Below, piece by piece: positions 42,508 through 55,200 of a stretch of 64,000 nucleotides of DNA. The notes beneath the pieces were generated by a model, which did not search any database, was not told the origin of the DNA, and saw nothing but the letters and a program-made list of their open reading frames with translations. The translations under genes and the position numbers were made by a program. Numbering within the stretch: position 1 is the stretch's first letter; every line of letters starts with the position of its first letter. The stretch is from Gracilariopsis chorda (Eukaryota > Rhodophyta > Florideophyceae > Gracilariales > Gracilariaceae), in contig NBIV01000303.1 of assembly GCA_003194525.1 (NCBI GenBank), positions 43,246 through 107,245 on the forward strand, written 5' to 3'.

Positions 42508-43570
42508 AATGGAGCCACTTGTCCCCCCTTACTAAAGATAATGATTGTCCGTCTGTGTGTCTGTCTGTCAGCTAACGCCCACTCATTGGCTGCACAATCG
42601 AGAAGGAGGCCGCCAAGTAGAAACATGGCATTTTATGCGCTCCAAGAGGCATCTTATACAGCATAATGCGACACGTTTCCACCTGGCGCTTTTTGCACGC
42701 CATCTTGCACGGCATAATCCGACACGTTTCCACCTGGCGTCTTTTGCACGCCACAGTAGCCTAGCCGTTTGACCAAAGTAGCCCACCCGTTACACTACAG
42801 TAGCCGAGCCGTTGCAGTGCAGTGCACATGACCGTTTTAATTACTATTTTTCAACGGTCATGTGCACCAGTCGCATTGCACGCTATACAAAAGCGTGCAA
42901 TGCACTCGCCCACTGAGCGCTCGCGTTCTCCTTCGCTGTGGTTAACCTACGGTGTGGGTTCTAGCACTCTGGGTGAGTCAGGACGTCTGAAAACGGTACG
43001 CTGGCGGTACCGGCGAGATCTGTTAAGTTTAACTTTCTCACCAAACAACGCGTTCGTCATCCAGATTTAATTGGTTCGGCAACTATTTCTGGGTGGCGTT
43101 CACGTGAGGTACGATAGCTCCCCACAAAACGTGCTTTGCGCGGAAGGAGTAGCCCTTGAAGAGTCTAGAAAGGGGACAACAGAGTACGAGTCGAGCAACA
43201 GTGGCTCTGTCTGGATCTAAAGAACTGTTAAAGGGAAACGGTCTTCGGACTAAAGTACGTCCAGCACAGAGTTGCCTAGCGATTTTGAGATTGTAAATCT
43301 TGCAGTCCTGGCAGACTCTCCAGGCACGGCCCCCTCTTTACTCTGTACAGGTCAGTTCCCAATCTAGGCGGTTTCTTTGTGGTCAAGATATTTTATCTTC
43401 GCTAAAACGATCCAAAACTTTGGTGCTAGGTGCATAAAAGGGTTTGGCAGCCCGTAGCACAATTGTCCTCAACCATATCCTTTTTTTCGTTTATTTCTTC
43501 TTTTCTTTTTTTGCTTTGCCGGTCTTTGGACAGTTTTCCTTTTGTGTGGTGTGCTTAACTTCTTCTTACA

Positions 43571-46500
43571 ATGCCTCCAACTCAGCCCAGTGCTTCAGGC
43601 GATGCTACACGTGAGCAGAACCGTCAACTTACTGCTGCAAGACGTCGAGCAGAGTCCAGTGAGTACCAGGCAGAGAGGAGGCGTTGTGATAGACAGCGAG
43701 CAGCCATACGGAGGGCAAATGAAACTGAGGAACAGCTTGAAGCACGAAGAGCAGCTGATAGGGAACGTACGCGAAGAAGAAGGGCTAGAGCGTCTGCCGC
43801 GCACACTGATGACGTCCGTGAGGCCAACCGTACAGCCACTGCTTCTGCACGAGCTTCACAGGCTCCAGATATTCGCGCAAATCGTCAGGCAAGCGATCGT
43901 GACGCCCATCGTGCTGCAAGGCAACAGGATGACCCTGCTGCTGAACATTCTCGCCATCACTCTGAAAGAACATCTAGACAGGCATCACGAGAGCTTGAGA
44001 GCGCAGCTGATCGACAACAGCGTCTTGAAGCTGAGCGCGAGAGCCGAAATGTCGCCCGTCGATTGTTTGACTTGCATGATGTAGACGAGAGTGGCTACAT
44101 GGACCTTGGTCTCATGAATGTAGAGTGCCGCTTTTGCAAGGCACTGCATTTCAAAGAGGAAAGGGTTGTGAGCAGCTCCCACTCGCAACCTCTTTTCTCG
44201 CAGTGCTGCGCAATGGGACATCTCAGCTTCCCTGCGCTTCTGGAGCCTCCGCCTCTTCTTCGCCAACTGCTGACTGCGATTGGGCCCCGAGAGAACCACT
44301 TTCGTGCTGAGATCCATGCCTACAACACAGTTATGTCTATCGCTTCCGTCAAGGCAAACTGGGTGAGCCGTGGTTCAGGAGACTCTACCTTCAATCCCAC
44401 GATCACCATGCAAGGACAGATCCATCACTACATGGGTCCGCTCATTCCCGTTCAGGGTGTCCAGCCCAAATTTCTGTCTGTGTACATCCATGACACCGAC
44501 TATGACGCGCAGTCTGCGACGCGAGCGGGGTTGCTGCCCCGCCTCCAACCGGAACTGCTGTCTCAGTTGGCTGCCATGCTGCACACAGAGAATCCATACG
44601 TGCAGACATTCTGCAGCCTGTGCGAGTGGGCTATCACCGATACGCCAGCAAATACGTATCAGATGGTGATCAATGCTGATAGACGGCCCCGCGGCGAGCA
44701 TATTCGTCGCTACAACGGGCCTGAGGCGTCGCAAGTAGCCGCCATCATTCCAGGGAATGAGGACGGCGAGATTGGGACGCGCGATATCGTTGTGCGTAGG
44801 CGTGGAGAGCTGATTGTAAATGGTGATGAGGTGCTGGTCACTAATCCCGTCAGTCACAGATCGTACGATCCCTTGAGCTACGTTCTTTTGTTCCCATGTG
44901 ACCAGGACGGGTGGCACCCTGAGATGAGGTATTGCCCACCAAACGCCTCGCGAGAGAAGAAGGTGACTCCGCTGATGTATTATTTGTGGCAGCTTTTCGA
45001 GAGACCGACCGAGTTCAGTACGATTCTACGCGGCAAACGGCTCTTCCAGCAGTACATGGTTGACCAGTTCTGCAAGGTTGAGTCGGAGCGTTTTTCTTAC
45101 TTGCGACACAACCAAGACAGACTTCGAGCTGCGGACTATACATCCCTGCGGGAGAGACTGGGTGACTCTCTGCTGGGCGTGGATGAGGCCGATGCTGTTC
45201 GTGCTGGACGACTGTTCGTGTTGCCCTCCACATTTGTAGGAGGTGACCGATACATGAGACAGCAAATGCACGACATCATCGCCATATCCAACACCATTGG
45301 GCACCCCGATATCTTTCTCACGATGACGTGCAATCCGAACTGGCCTGAGATCACCAGGGCGCTGTTCGATGGTCAGCGCGCTCCCGATCGACCCGATCTT
45401 TGTGCTCGAGTGTTTCGTCTCAAGATGAAAGCCTTGATGTCGTTTGTCATTGATGAACAGTTCTTTGGAGCCGTTCTTGCTCACGTGCGGGTAATCAAGT
45501 TCCAAAAGCGAGGCCTACTGCACGCGCACATTATCTTCTTCCTCAACGAAGATGCAAAGCACCAGCTCTGAGACCCTGCTCACATTGACGAGCTCATCTC
45601 AGCTGAGATTCCTCCTTCCTCCGACGCCACCTTACAGGAGTTGGTGCTCAAGCACATGTTTCACACTCCGTGCGGTGCAGGCAACCGTTCAGTGCTGTGC
45701 ATGCGCGAGCTGACCTGCTTGAAGCACTTTCCGAAGCCGTTTCGCTCCGAAACTGCACGGCTTGAGAATGAGTACTACATCAGCTACCGAAGACGCGCTC
45801 CTTCGGAGGGCGGGGTGTCTGTGGAACGAATCTGCAGGGTCGGCCGTCGACAGCGCGTAGTGAGGTTGGACAATTCGTGGGTGGTTCCACATTGCCCAGA
45901 GCTTCTCCGCCGGTTTTCATGCCACATCAACGTTGAGCTATGCGTATTGCGACTTGGCGGTATCAAGTACCTCTTCCAGTATGTGTGCAAGGGTTCCGAC
46001 AGAGTCACCATGGAGATTGTAGATGAGAACGGACGCCATGACGAGATCCAGAACTTCCAGAACGCACGGTATGTGTCAGCCTCCGAAGCATTGTGGCGGA
46101 TGCTTGCGTTCGATATTGTCGATCGCAATCCACCCGTCGTGCGACTTGAAGTACACTTGAAAGATCACCGTACGGTGTTCTTCCAGGAAGGCGACGAGCA
46201 CTCTGCTGCTAACAGAGAGCGGGCAGGAACCAAGCTGACTGAGTGGTTTGTGGCCAACCAAAACTACCCCAGCGCACAGCATATCCCTTATGCCCAGTTC
46301 CCGAGGTACTTTACTTGGAACAAATCAAACAAACGCTGGAAGCCGCGTGCATGTCTCCGACGTCGTTTGGTGTCTCAAAGCCAGCCCACCTCCTCCTCAG
46401 CCGCCGCTGCAGCAGCCGATCTATACGACTTCACTGGCAGCGGTGCGCATGTAGTTGGGCGCATTTACACTGCCAGTCCACGAGAGGGAGAGCGGTACTA

Positions 46501-48463
46501 CCTCCGCTTACTCTTGACCCACACAGTGGGTGCTACTTCCTTTCAGCATCTCCGCACCGTGGTTGGTCAGCAGTGTGGTAGCCTCAGGGATGCCTGCCTC
46601 AATATGGGCCTTCTCGCCGACGACAGCGAGTGGAGACGGGCACTACGTGAGTCCTTTCGCTCCTCATTTGTTCCGCTCTCTCATTTGTTTGCCACCATCT
46701 TGCTTTACTGCGAGCCGTCGGACCCCCGTTCTCCGTGGGAGCAGCATCGATCGACGTTCCTGCAGGATATACGCGCTCGACATCGCGGCATGATGCACGC
46801 ACTGGCCGACGACGAAAGAGCCAGCTCTTACGTTCTCTTAGAAGTGCAAAAGGCATTGCAAGAAATGGGTGGCCCACTGGAGTCTCTGTCATCGTACGGT
46901 CTTCCGACACCCATGCAGGACCTACCGGAATTGCGCGCTCCAACTCGGTCTCCGCAGCAAATCCAGTCGGAGCTGAACGACACTGTGCAAGCTGCCCTCC
47001 CTCTCTTCAATGAGCGTCAGCGTCTGGCGTTCAATACTGGCGTGGGAGCCATCCTTCCTGGCGTGTCCTCGGAGAGCTTGCAGGGTCTTGGTGGTCCTTC
47101 TACGCCAACGCAGCCAACCACTCGCGTCTTCTTCTTGGATGCTCCGGGTGGAACCGGCAAGACCTTCCTCTCCAAGGCAATTCGGGCCACGTTACGCCTT
47201 CGTGGCAAGTCCGTCCTTACGGTAGCCACGTCTGCTGTAGCAGCCATACTGCTTGAGGGCGGTCGGACGGCCCACTCCGTGTTCAGGATTCCCATCCCAG
47301 CCACCGCTGAGAGCACGTGCAACATCCTGGTCAACTCGCACCTGGCCACTCGGATGAAGAACGTCGACCTCATTATCTGGGACGAGATCGTAATGTGTCA
47401 CCGCTTCTGCGTCGAAGCCGTAGACTGCACTGTCCGTGACATAACGCGCTCGCAGCTCCCCTTTGGAGGCAACTTCGTATTGCTTTCTGGCGACTTTCGG
47501 CAGATCCTTCCCGTTGTTCGTGGCGGCTCTCGATCAGTGATCGTCAACGCATGCATCAAACTCTCAAGTCTCTTTTCTCACTTTCGCACCTTGAGATTGA
47601 CTGAGAACATGCGCCTTTCTGCGCTCCGTCGAGACCCCACAGCCACACAGGAGGCACTGCAGTTTCCAAACACGCTCTTCCAGATTGGAGAGGGCAGACT
47701 GCCAGGCACTGTCCCGCCAAAGCGCCCCTTTACCCTCCCAGAGTCCGTACAATGTGTGGAGTCGTTCCGCATCATGGTCCGTAACGTCTTTCATGGTATC
47801 GCTCAAAGGTACATAGATGCGGATTGGCTAACGTCAATGGTGATTATAACCGCACGAAACTATCGCCTACCAGAGCTCAATGAATATGTAGGCCACATGA
47901 TATCTGGCGCGTATCGCACGTACCTCAGTGCGGACAAGGTGAGCGACGACGACGGTGCTGCGCTGCAGTACCCTGTCGAGATGCTCAACACTCTGACTGC
48001 CGGGTCAGCGCTGCCCGACCACCGCCTCAAACTCAAAAAGGGCTTTGTGGTTATGCTCCTTCGCAACTTGGATCCCTCAAACGGCCACGTCAATGGTGCC
48101 ATCTATACCGTAGAAGATATGCAAAGCAACGTACTGTTTCTTCAACTAGCTTCTGGAGTAAATCGTGGCAACGCACTACGCCTGCCGCGCATGCCCTGTG
48201 GACCTGGAGACGACAACTTTCCGGTTCCCAACTTCACTCGCACCCAGTTCCCAGTACGTGTTTGTTTTGCCATCACTACCAATAAGGCACAGGGTCAGTC
48301 GTATAGTGGTCGCATCGGACTGGATTTGCGTGATGGCTGTTTCACGCATGGCCAGCTGTACGTCGTCTTTTGTCGGACCACCAACCCGTCCAACATCGTG
48401 GCCTGTCTCCTTGCCGGTAGCACCTCTACCAACAATGTAGTGTACCCCAAAGTTCTTTTGTAG
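43571..48463 (+). pseudogene. Helitron Rep-helicase, copy 2, single in-frame TGA
   Basis: 1631 codons in one frame with one stop, TGA at 45569-45571 (codon 667). Residues 1-170 are Arg/Glu-rich and highly charged. A zinc-like block follows (CRFC at 186-189, later CC..G). The Rep endonuclease part has TMTCNPNW (584-591) and the HUH motif HAH (651-653). After the TGA come the third Rep motif (FQNARYVSASEA, Tyr at codon 834) and the linker with SPREGERYYLRLLL. The PIF1-like helicase has GGTGKT (from 1193, Lys 1197), WDE (Asp 1271, Glu 1272), GDFRQ (from 1307), TNKAQGQS and YVVFCR (Arg 1602). By family it nicks and rejoins DNA ends and unwinds DNA during rolling-circle-like transposition. The TGA separates HUH from tyrosine, so a two-part product would be inactive as a nuclease. 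Readthrough cannot be excluded. Confidence 0.88.
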
Positions 48464-48624
48464 ATGAACTTGATAGCTTTAAGTAAACCTCTTCTTTTTT
48501 CTTTCATTTCTTTTTTTTCTTCTCCCGTCTTACTCCCTAAAAATACTTGCATTCTACAAACAAACTACCCAAAACACGCCACCCAAATACTCCATTCCCT
48601 CTAATGCTTCTTTTACTCCTTAAC

Positions 48625-48639
48625 GCGTGCGAAGCACGC
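48625..48639. repeat. 3' terminal hairpin, S2-2/S1-3 junction
   Basis: Identical stem; CTTG ends at 48653. Confidence 0.8.
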
Positions 48640-48653
48640 AATGGAGCCACTTG

Positions 48654-51254
48654 TCACCCCACTTATACTAAAGACAGTGTTTGTCCGTCTGTGTGTCTGT
48701 GTGTCAGCTAACGCCCACTCATTGGCTGAAAAATCGCCAAGGAGGCTGCCAAGTGGAAACGTGGCACTTTATGCGCGCCAAGAGGCATCTTGCACCGCAT
48801 AATGCGACACGTTTCCACCTTGCGCCTTTTGCACGCCATCTTGCACCGGATAAGCCGACACGTTTCCACCTGGCGCCTTTTGCACGCCACAGTAGCCTAA
48901 CCGTCTCACCATAGTAGCCCACCCACTACACTACAGTAACTAAGCCGTTGCAATGCAGTGCACATGACCGTTTTAAGTACTATTTTTCAACGGTCATGTG
49001 CACCAATGGCATTGCACGCTACACTATATGGTTAGGCACACCAATAAAATGGCACTACACTAAAGCGTGCCATGTCATTCACCATGGTTATGCACACCAA
49101 TGAAATGGCACTACACTAAAACGTGCCATGTCATTCACCATGGTAGTATGGCACTACAATAAAGCGTGCCATGTCATTCACCATGGTAGTATGGCACTAC
49201 AATAAAGCGTGCCATTTTAACTACCATGATTATGCACATCAATAAACTGGCACTACACTAAAGCGTGCCAATTCATTCATCATGGTTATGCACAACAATA
49301 AATAGGCACTAAAATAAAGCGTGCCATGTCATTCACCGTGGTTAAAACCCACTACAATAAAGCGTGCCATTTTAATTACCATGGTCATGCACACCAATAA
49401 AGTGGCACTACACTAGAGCGTGCCATGTCACTCACCATGGTTATGCACACCAATAAAAATGGCACTACAATAAAGCATGCCATGTCCTTCACCATGATTA
49501 AATGGCACTACAATAAAGCGTGCGATTTTAATTACCATGGTTATGCATACCAGTAAAATGGCACTACACTAAAATGTGCCATGTTCATTCACCATGGTTA
49601 TGCGCAGCAATAAAATGGCACTACAGCAGAGCGTGCCATGTCATTTGCGCACTGAGCGCTCCCCTTTCTTTTGCTTTAGTTACTGTACAAATGAAACATT
49701 GCTTGACATAAGTATACACGCATTTACTTGCCGGCACGTCTATAATCCTCTACACCATAGAGCATTACGCAGTGATCTTTAACCAACGATCCACATAACT
49801 ATGCTCTACACGACCATGCAGGCGCGACAATGGTAAGAGGACAAGGCTATGTGTAGTGATTCGACGCGCGACGATTCTAGGGACGACGATGCTCTACAAT
49901 GCTGCAGTATACGCGAAGGTTTTACTACCACACGGCAAGATAGTTTACTGCATAACTGCACACGCAGTGCTGCTTCTACGATGCTCCGCGCAACCAAGCT
50001 ATGCTTGACATGTTCTACATGAGGACTTTATGCGACATAGTGGAATGCGCGACGATTCTACTTCCGTTTACAAGCAATGCTCTTCAGCTTCATCTTCAAA
50101 GCTCAATACATAGAAGCCACAATACCTGAGCAGCACGCCATGTTAACCATAAATGAGGTTCTGCACCAAAAATCCTCGACGATGCTAGATGTCAAAATGC
50201 TGGACGCGACGATCCTAAGCGCGACGATGCTAGGCGCGACGATGCTAGGCGCGACGATGCTAGGCGCCATGATACCAGGCGCGATGATTCGAAGAGCGAC
50301 GATGCTAGCTGTCAGTGTACAGATTTATGCTCAAATGTCGATGCAATAGAGTATACCTTCTCACACCGCGCAGCAGTGGCTATCTGATGCTCTGATGACT
50401 TCAAGGTATATTACAGGCGGCATGGCTACTCTGCTCAATAATGCTATGTACGAAAACGCTACGTCTGCACGATGGTTAAGATATACAGATCTCATCTACA
50501 CGCCAGAAGCGCAGCCTCTGCAGAATGCGTGCCGAGGCGGTGGGGCAGTCTGCACGCGGGGGGTGAAAAGCCCGCCTCGTGCAAGTCATGCCATTGCCAT
50601 ACCAGCATCTACGAACTGCATGCAGCGGCGGTGTGGTGCTCTGCACGCGGGCGTGAAACGCCCGCGTGCAGAGCATTCCATTGATATAACAGCATCTACG
50701 AACTGCATGCGGCGGCGGTGGGGTGCTCTGCACGCGGGCGTGAAACGCCCGCGTGCAGAGCACCTATTACCATTGCCTTCGATCATGCGTTGCATGACGG
50801 AGCTGAAAGTGCACTTTCAATGCACACACATTTTTTATTATTTGGTAAATCAGACCAGTTCCAGTACGTGTCTGTTTGCATCACTACCAATAAGGCACAG
50901 GGTCAGTCGTTTAATGGTCGCATCGGACTGGACTGCGTAATGCTGTTTCATGCATGGCCATCGGTACATCGCCTTTTCTCAGACCACCAACCGTCAACAT
51001 CGTGGCCTGTCTCCTGCGGTAGCACCTCTACCAATAATGTAGTGTACTCCAAGTTCTTTCGTAGACTACTTGATAGCTTTACGTAAACCTCTTCTTTTTT
51101 CTTTCATTTTTTTTCTTCTCCTCTTCCTTTTTACTCCCCAATTATACTTGCATTCTACAAACAAATTACCCAAAACACGCTACTTAAATACTCCTTTCAC
51201 TCTAATGCTTCTTTCACTCCTTAACGCGTGCGAAGCACGCAATGGAGCCACTTG
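48654..51254 (+). mobile_element. Short Helitron S1, copy 3
   Basis: 2601 bp, colinear with copy 2 but with many single-base gaps and a few insertions, dense from about 49.45 kb onward. Both long hairpins are perfect. The helicase C-terminal fragment (about 50.85-51.06 kb) is broken by several one-base losses. Confidence 0.8.
51226..51240. repeat. 3' terminal hairpin, S1-3/S2-3 junction
   Basis: Identical stem; CTTG ends at 51254. Confidence 0.8.
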
Positions 51255-52292
51255 TCCCCCCTTACTAAAGATAATGATTGTCCGTCTGTGTGTCTGTCTG
51301 TCAGCTAACGCCCACTCATTGGCTGCACAATCGAGAAGGAGGCCGCCAAGTAGAAACGTGGCATTTTATGCGCTCCAAGAGGCATCTTATACAGCATAAT
51401 GCGACACGTTTCCACCTGGCGCTTTTTGCACGCCATCTTGCACGGCATAATCCGACACGTTTCCACCTGGCGTCTTTTGCACGCCACAGTAGCCTAGCCG
51501 TTTGACCAAAGTAGCCCACCCGTTACACTACAGTAGCCGAGCCGTTGCAGTGCAGTGCACATGACCGTTTTAATTACTATTTTTCAACGGTCATGTGCAC
51601 CAGTCGCATTGCACGCTATACAAAAGCGTGGCAATGCACTCGCCCACTGAGCGCTCGCGTTCTCCTTCGCTGTGGTTAACCTACGGTGTGGGTCTAGCAC
51701 TCTGGGTGAGTCAGGACGTCTGAAAACGGTACGCTGGCGGTACCGGCGAGATCTGTTAAGTTTAACTTTCTCACCAAACAACGCGTTCGTCATCAGATTT
51801 AATTGGTTCGGCAACTATTTCTGGTGGGTTCACGTGAGGTACGATAGCTCCACAAAACGTGCTTTGCGCGGAAGGAGTAGCCCTTGAAGAGTCTAGAAAG
51901 GGGACAACAGAGTACGAGTCGAGCAACAGTGGCTCTGTCTGGATCTAAAGAACTGTTAAAGGGAAACGGTCTTCGGACTAAAGTACGTCCAGCACAGAGT
52001 TGCCTAGCGAATCTGGGATTGTAAATCTTGCAGTCTGGCAGACTCTCCAGGCACGGCCCCTCTTTACTCTGTACAGGTCAGTTCCCAATCTAGGCGGTTT
52101 CTTTGTGGTCAAGATATTTTATCTTCGCTAAAACGATCCAAACTTTGGTGCTAGGTGCATAAAAGGGTTTGGCAGCCCGTAGCACAATTGTCCTCAACAT
52201 ATCCTTTTTTTCGTTTATTCTTCTTTTCTTTTTTTGCTTTGCGGTCTTTGGACAGTTTTCCTTTTGTGTGGTGTGCTTAACTTCTTCTTACA

Positions 52293-55200
52293 ATGCCTCC
52301 AACTCAGCCCAGTGCTTCAGGCGATGCTACACGTGAGCAGAACCGTCCAACTTACTGCTGCAAGACGTCGAGCAGAGTCCAGTGAGTACCAGGCAGAGAG
52401 GAGGCGTTGTGATAGACAGCGAGCAGCCATACGGAGGGCAAATGAAACTGAGGAACAGCTTGAAGCACGAAGAGCAGCTGATAGGGAACGTACGCGAAGA
52501 AGAAGGGCTAGAGCGTCTGCCGCGCACACTGATGACGTCCGTGAGGCCAACCGTACAGCCACTGCTTCTGCACGAGCTTCACAGGCTCCAGATATTCGCG
52601 CAAATCGTCAGGCAAGCGATCGTGACGCCCATCGTGCTGCAAGGCAACAGGATGACCCTGCTGCTGAACATTCTCGCCATCACTCTGAAAGAACATCTAG
52701 ACAGGCATCACGAGAGCTTGAGAGCGCAGCTGATCGACAACAGCGTCTTGAAGCTGAGCGCGAGAGCCGAAATGTCGCCCGTCGATTGTTTGACTTGCAT
52801 GATGTAGACGAGAGTGGCTACATGGACCTTGGTCTCATGAATGTAGAGTGCCGCTTTTGCAAGGCACTGCATTTCAAAGAGGAAAGGGTTGTGAGCAGCT
52901 CCCGCTCGCAACCTCTTTTCTCGCAGTGCTGCGCAATGGGACATCTCAGCTTCCCTGCGCTTCTGGAGCCTCCGCCTCTTCTTCGCCAACTGCTGACTGC
53001 GATTGGGCCCCGAGAGAACCACTTTCGTGCTGAGATCCATGCCTACAACACAGTTATGTCTATCGCTTCCGTCAAGGCAAACTGGGTGAGCCGTGGTTCA
53101 GGAGACTCTACCTTCAATCCCACGATCACCATGCAAGGACAGATCCATCACTACATGGGTCCGCTCATTCCCGTTCAGGGTGTCCAGCCCAAATTTCTGT
53201 CTGTGTACATCCATGACACCGACTATGACGCGCAGTCTGCGACGCGAGCGGGGTTGCTGCCCCGCCTCCAACCGGAACTGCTGTCTCAGTTGGCTGCCAT
53301 GCTGCACACAGAGAATCCATACGTGCAGACATTCTGCAGCCTGTGCGAGTGGGCTATCACCGATACGCCAGCAAATACGTATCAGATGGTGATCAATGCT
53401 GATAGACGGCCCCGCGGCGAGCATATTCGTCGCTACAACGGGCCTGAGGCGTCGCAAGTAGCCGCCATCATTCCAGGGAATGAGGACGGCGAGATTGGGA
53501 CGCGCGATATCGTTGTGCGTAGGCGTGGAGAGCTGATTGTAAATGGTGATGAGGTGCTGGTCACTAATCCCGTCAGTCACAGATCGTACGATCCCTTGAG
53601 CTACGTTCTTTTGTTCCCATGTGACCAGGACGGGTGGCACCCTGAGATGAGGTATTGCCCACCAAACGCCTCGCGAGAGAAGAAGGTGACTCCGCTGATG
53701 TATTATTTGTGGCAGCTTTTCGAGAGACCGACCGAGTTCAGTACGATTCTACGCGGCAAACGGCTCTTCCAGCAGTACATGGTTGACCAGTTCTGCAAGG
53801 TTGAGTCGGAGCGTTTTTCTTACTTGCGACACAACCAGACAGACTTCGAGCTGCGGACTATACATCCCTGCGGGAGAGACTGGGTGACTCTCTGCTGGGC
53901 GTGGATGAGGCCGATGCTGTTCGTGCTGGACGACTGTTCGTGTTGCCCTCCACATTTGTAGGAGGTGACCGATACATGAGACAGCAAATGCACGACATCA
54001 TCGCCATATCCAACACCATTGGGCACCCCGATATCTTTCTCACGATGACGTGCAATCCGAACTGGCCTGAGATCACCAGGGCGCTGTTCGATGGTCAGCG
54101 CGCTCCCGATCGACCCGATCTTTGTGCTCGAGTGTTTCGTCTCAAGATGAAAGCCTTGATGTCGTTTGTCATTGATGAACAGTTCTTTGGAGCCGTTCTT
54201 GCTCACGTGCGGGTAATCAAGTTCCAAAAGCGAGGCCTACTGCACGCGCACATTATCTTCTTCCTCAACGAAGATGCAAAGCACCAGCTCTGAGACCCTG
54301 CTCACATTGACGAGCTCATCTCAGCTGAGATTCCTCCTTCCTCCGACGCCACCTTACAGGAGTTGGTGCTCAAGCACATGTTTCACACTCCGTGCGGTGC
54401 AGGCAACCGTTCAGTGCTGTGCATGCGCGAGCTGACCTGCTTGAAGCACTTTCCGAAGCCGTTTCGCTCCGAAACTGCACGGCTTGAGAATGAGTACTAC
54501 ATCAGCTACCGAAGACGCGCTCCTTCGGAGGGCGGGGTGTCTGTGGAACGAATCTGCAGGGTCGGCCGTCGACAGCGCGTAGTGAGGTTGGACAATTCGT
54601 GGGTGGTTCCACATTGCCCAGAGCTTCTCCGCCGGTTTTCATGCCACATCAACGTTGAGCTATGCGTATTGCGACTTGGCGGTATCAAGTACCTCTTCCA
54701 GTATGTGTGCAAGGGTTCCGACAGAGTCACCATGGAGATTGTAGATGAGAACGGACGCCATGACGAGATCCAGAACTTCCAGAACGCACGGTATGTGTCA
54801 GCCTCCGAAGCATTGTGGCGGATGCTTGCGTTCGATATTGTCGATCGCAATCCACCCGTCGTGCGGCTTGAAGTACACTTGAAAGATCACCGTACGGTGT
54901 TCTTCCAGGAAGGCGACGAGCACTCTGCTGCTAACAGAGAGCGGGCAGGAACCAAGCTGACTGAGTGGTTTGTGGCCAACCAAAACTACCCCAGCGCACA
55001 GCATATCCCTTATGCCCAGTTCCCGAGGTACTTTACTTGGAACAAATCAAACAAACGCTGGAAGCCGCGTGCATGTCTCCGACGTCGTTTGGTGTCTCAA
55101 AGCCAGCCCACCTCCTCCTCAGCCGCCGCTGCAGCAGCCGATCTATACGACTTCACTGGCAGCGGTGCGCATGTAGTTGGGCGCATTTACACTGCCAGTC

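Larger units (their letters stand above)
39856..42521 (+). mobile_element. Short Helitron S1, copy 2
   Basis: 2666 bp. Order: common 5' region with the 15-bp stem at 40160-40174/40191-40205, a 12-unit minisatellite (40250-40845), a tract of 15-bp repeats (about 41.40-41.51 kb), two long GAA-loop hairpins (41892-41930 and 41978-42018), the last 74 codons of a helicase (42109-42330), the pyrimidine-rich 3' region and the terminal hairpin. It is an internal-deletion derivative carrying foreign filler. Confidence 0.82.
42522..48653 (+). mobile_element. Long Helitron S2, copy 2 (best preserved)
   Basis: 6132 bp with the full layout. The leader (about 43.08-43.44 kb) has small stems such as AAGATA/TATCTT and a TATA-like box. 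The only coding defect is the shared TGA. It serves as the reference for the other copies. Confidence 0.87.

Noticed and set aside
44375..44917. 180-codon minus-strand ORFs repeated in every long element, and similar 110-159 codon ones
   Set aside because: They are antisense shadows of the Rep-helicase frame with no independent signal.
45481..45680. Intron that would remove the shared TGA of the Rep-helicase
   Set aside because: A good acceptor (pyrimidine tract ending TTACAG) lies downstream, but the nearest donor-like GTAATC lies upstream of the HUH motif. Splicing would remove the catalytic histidines.
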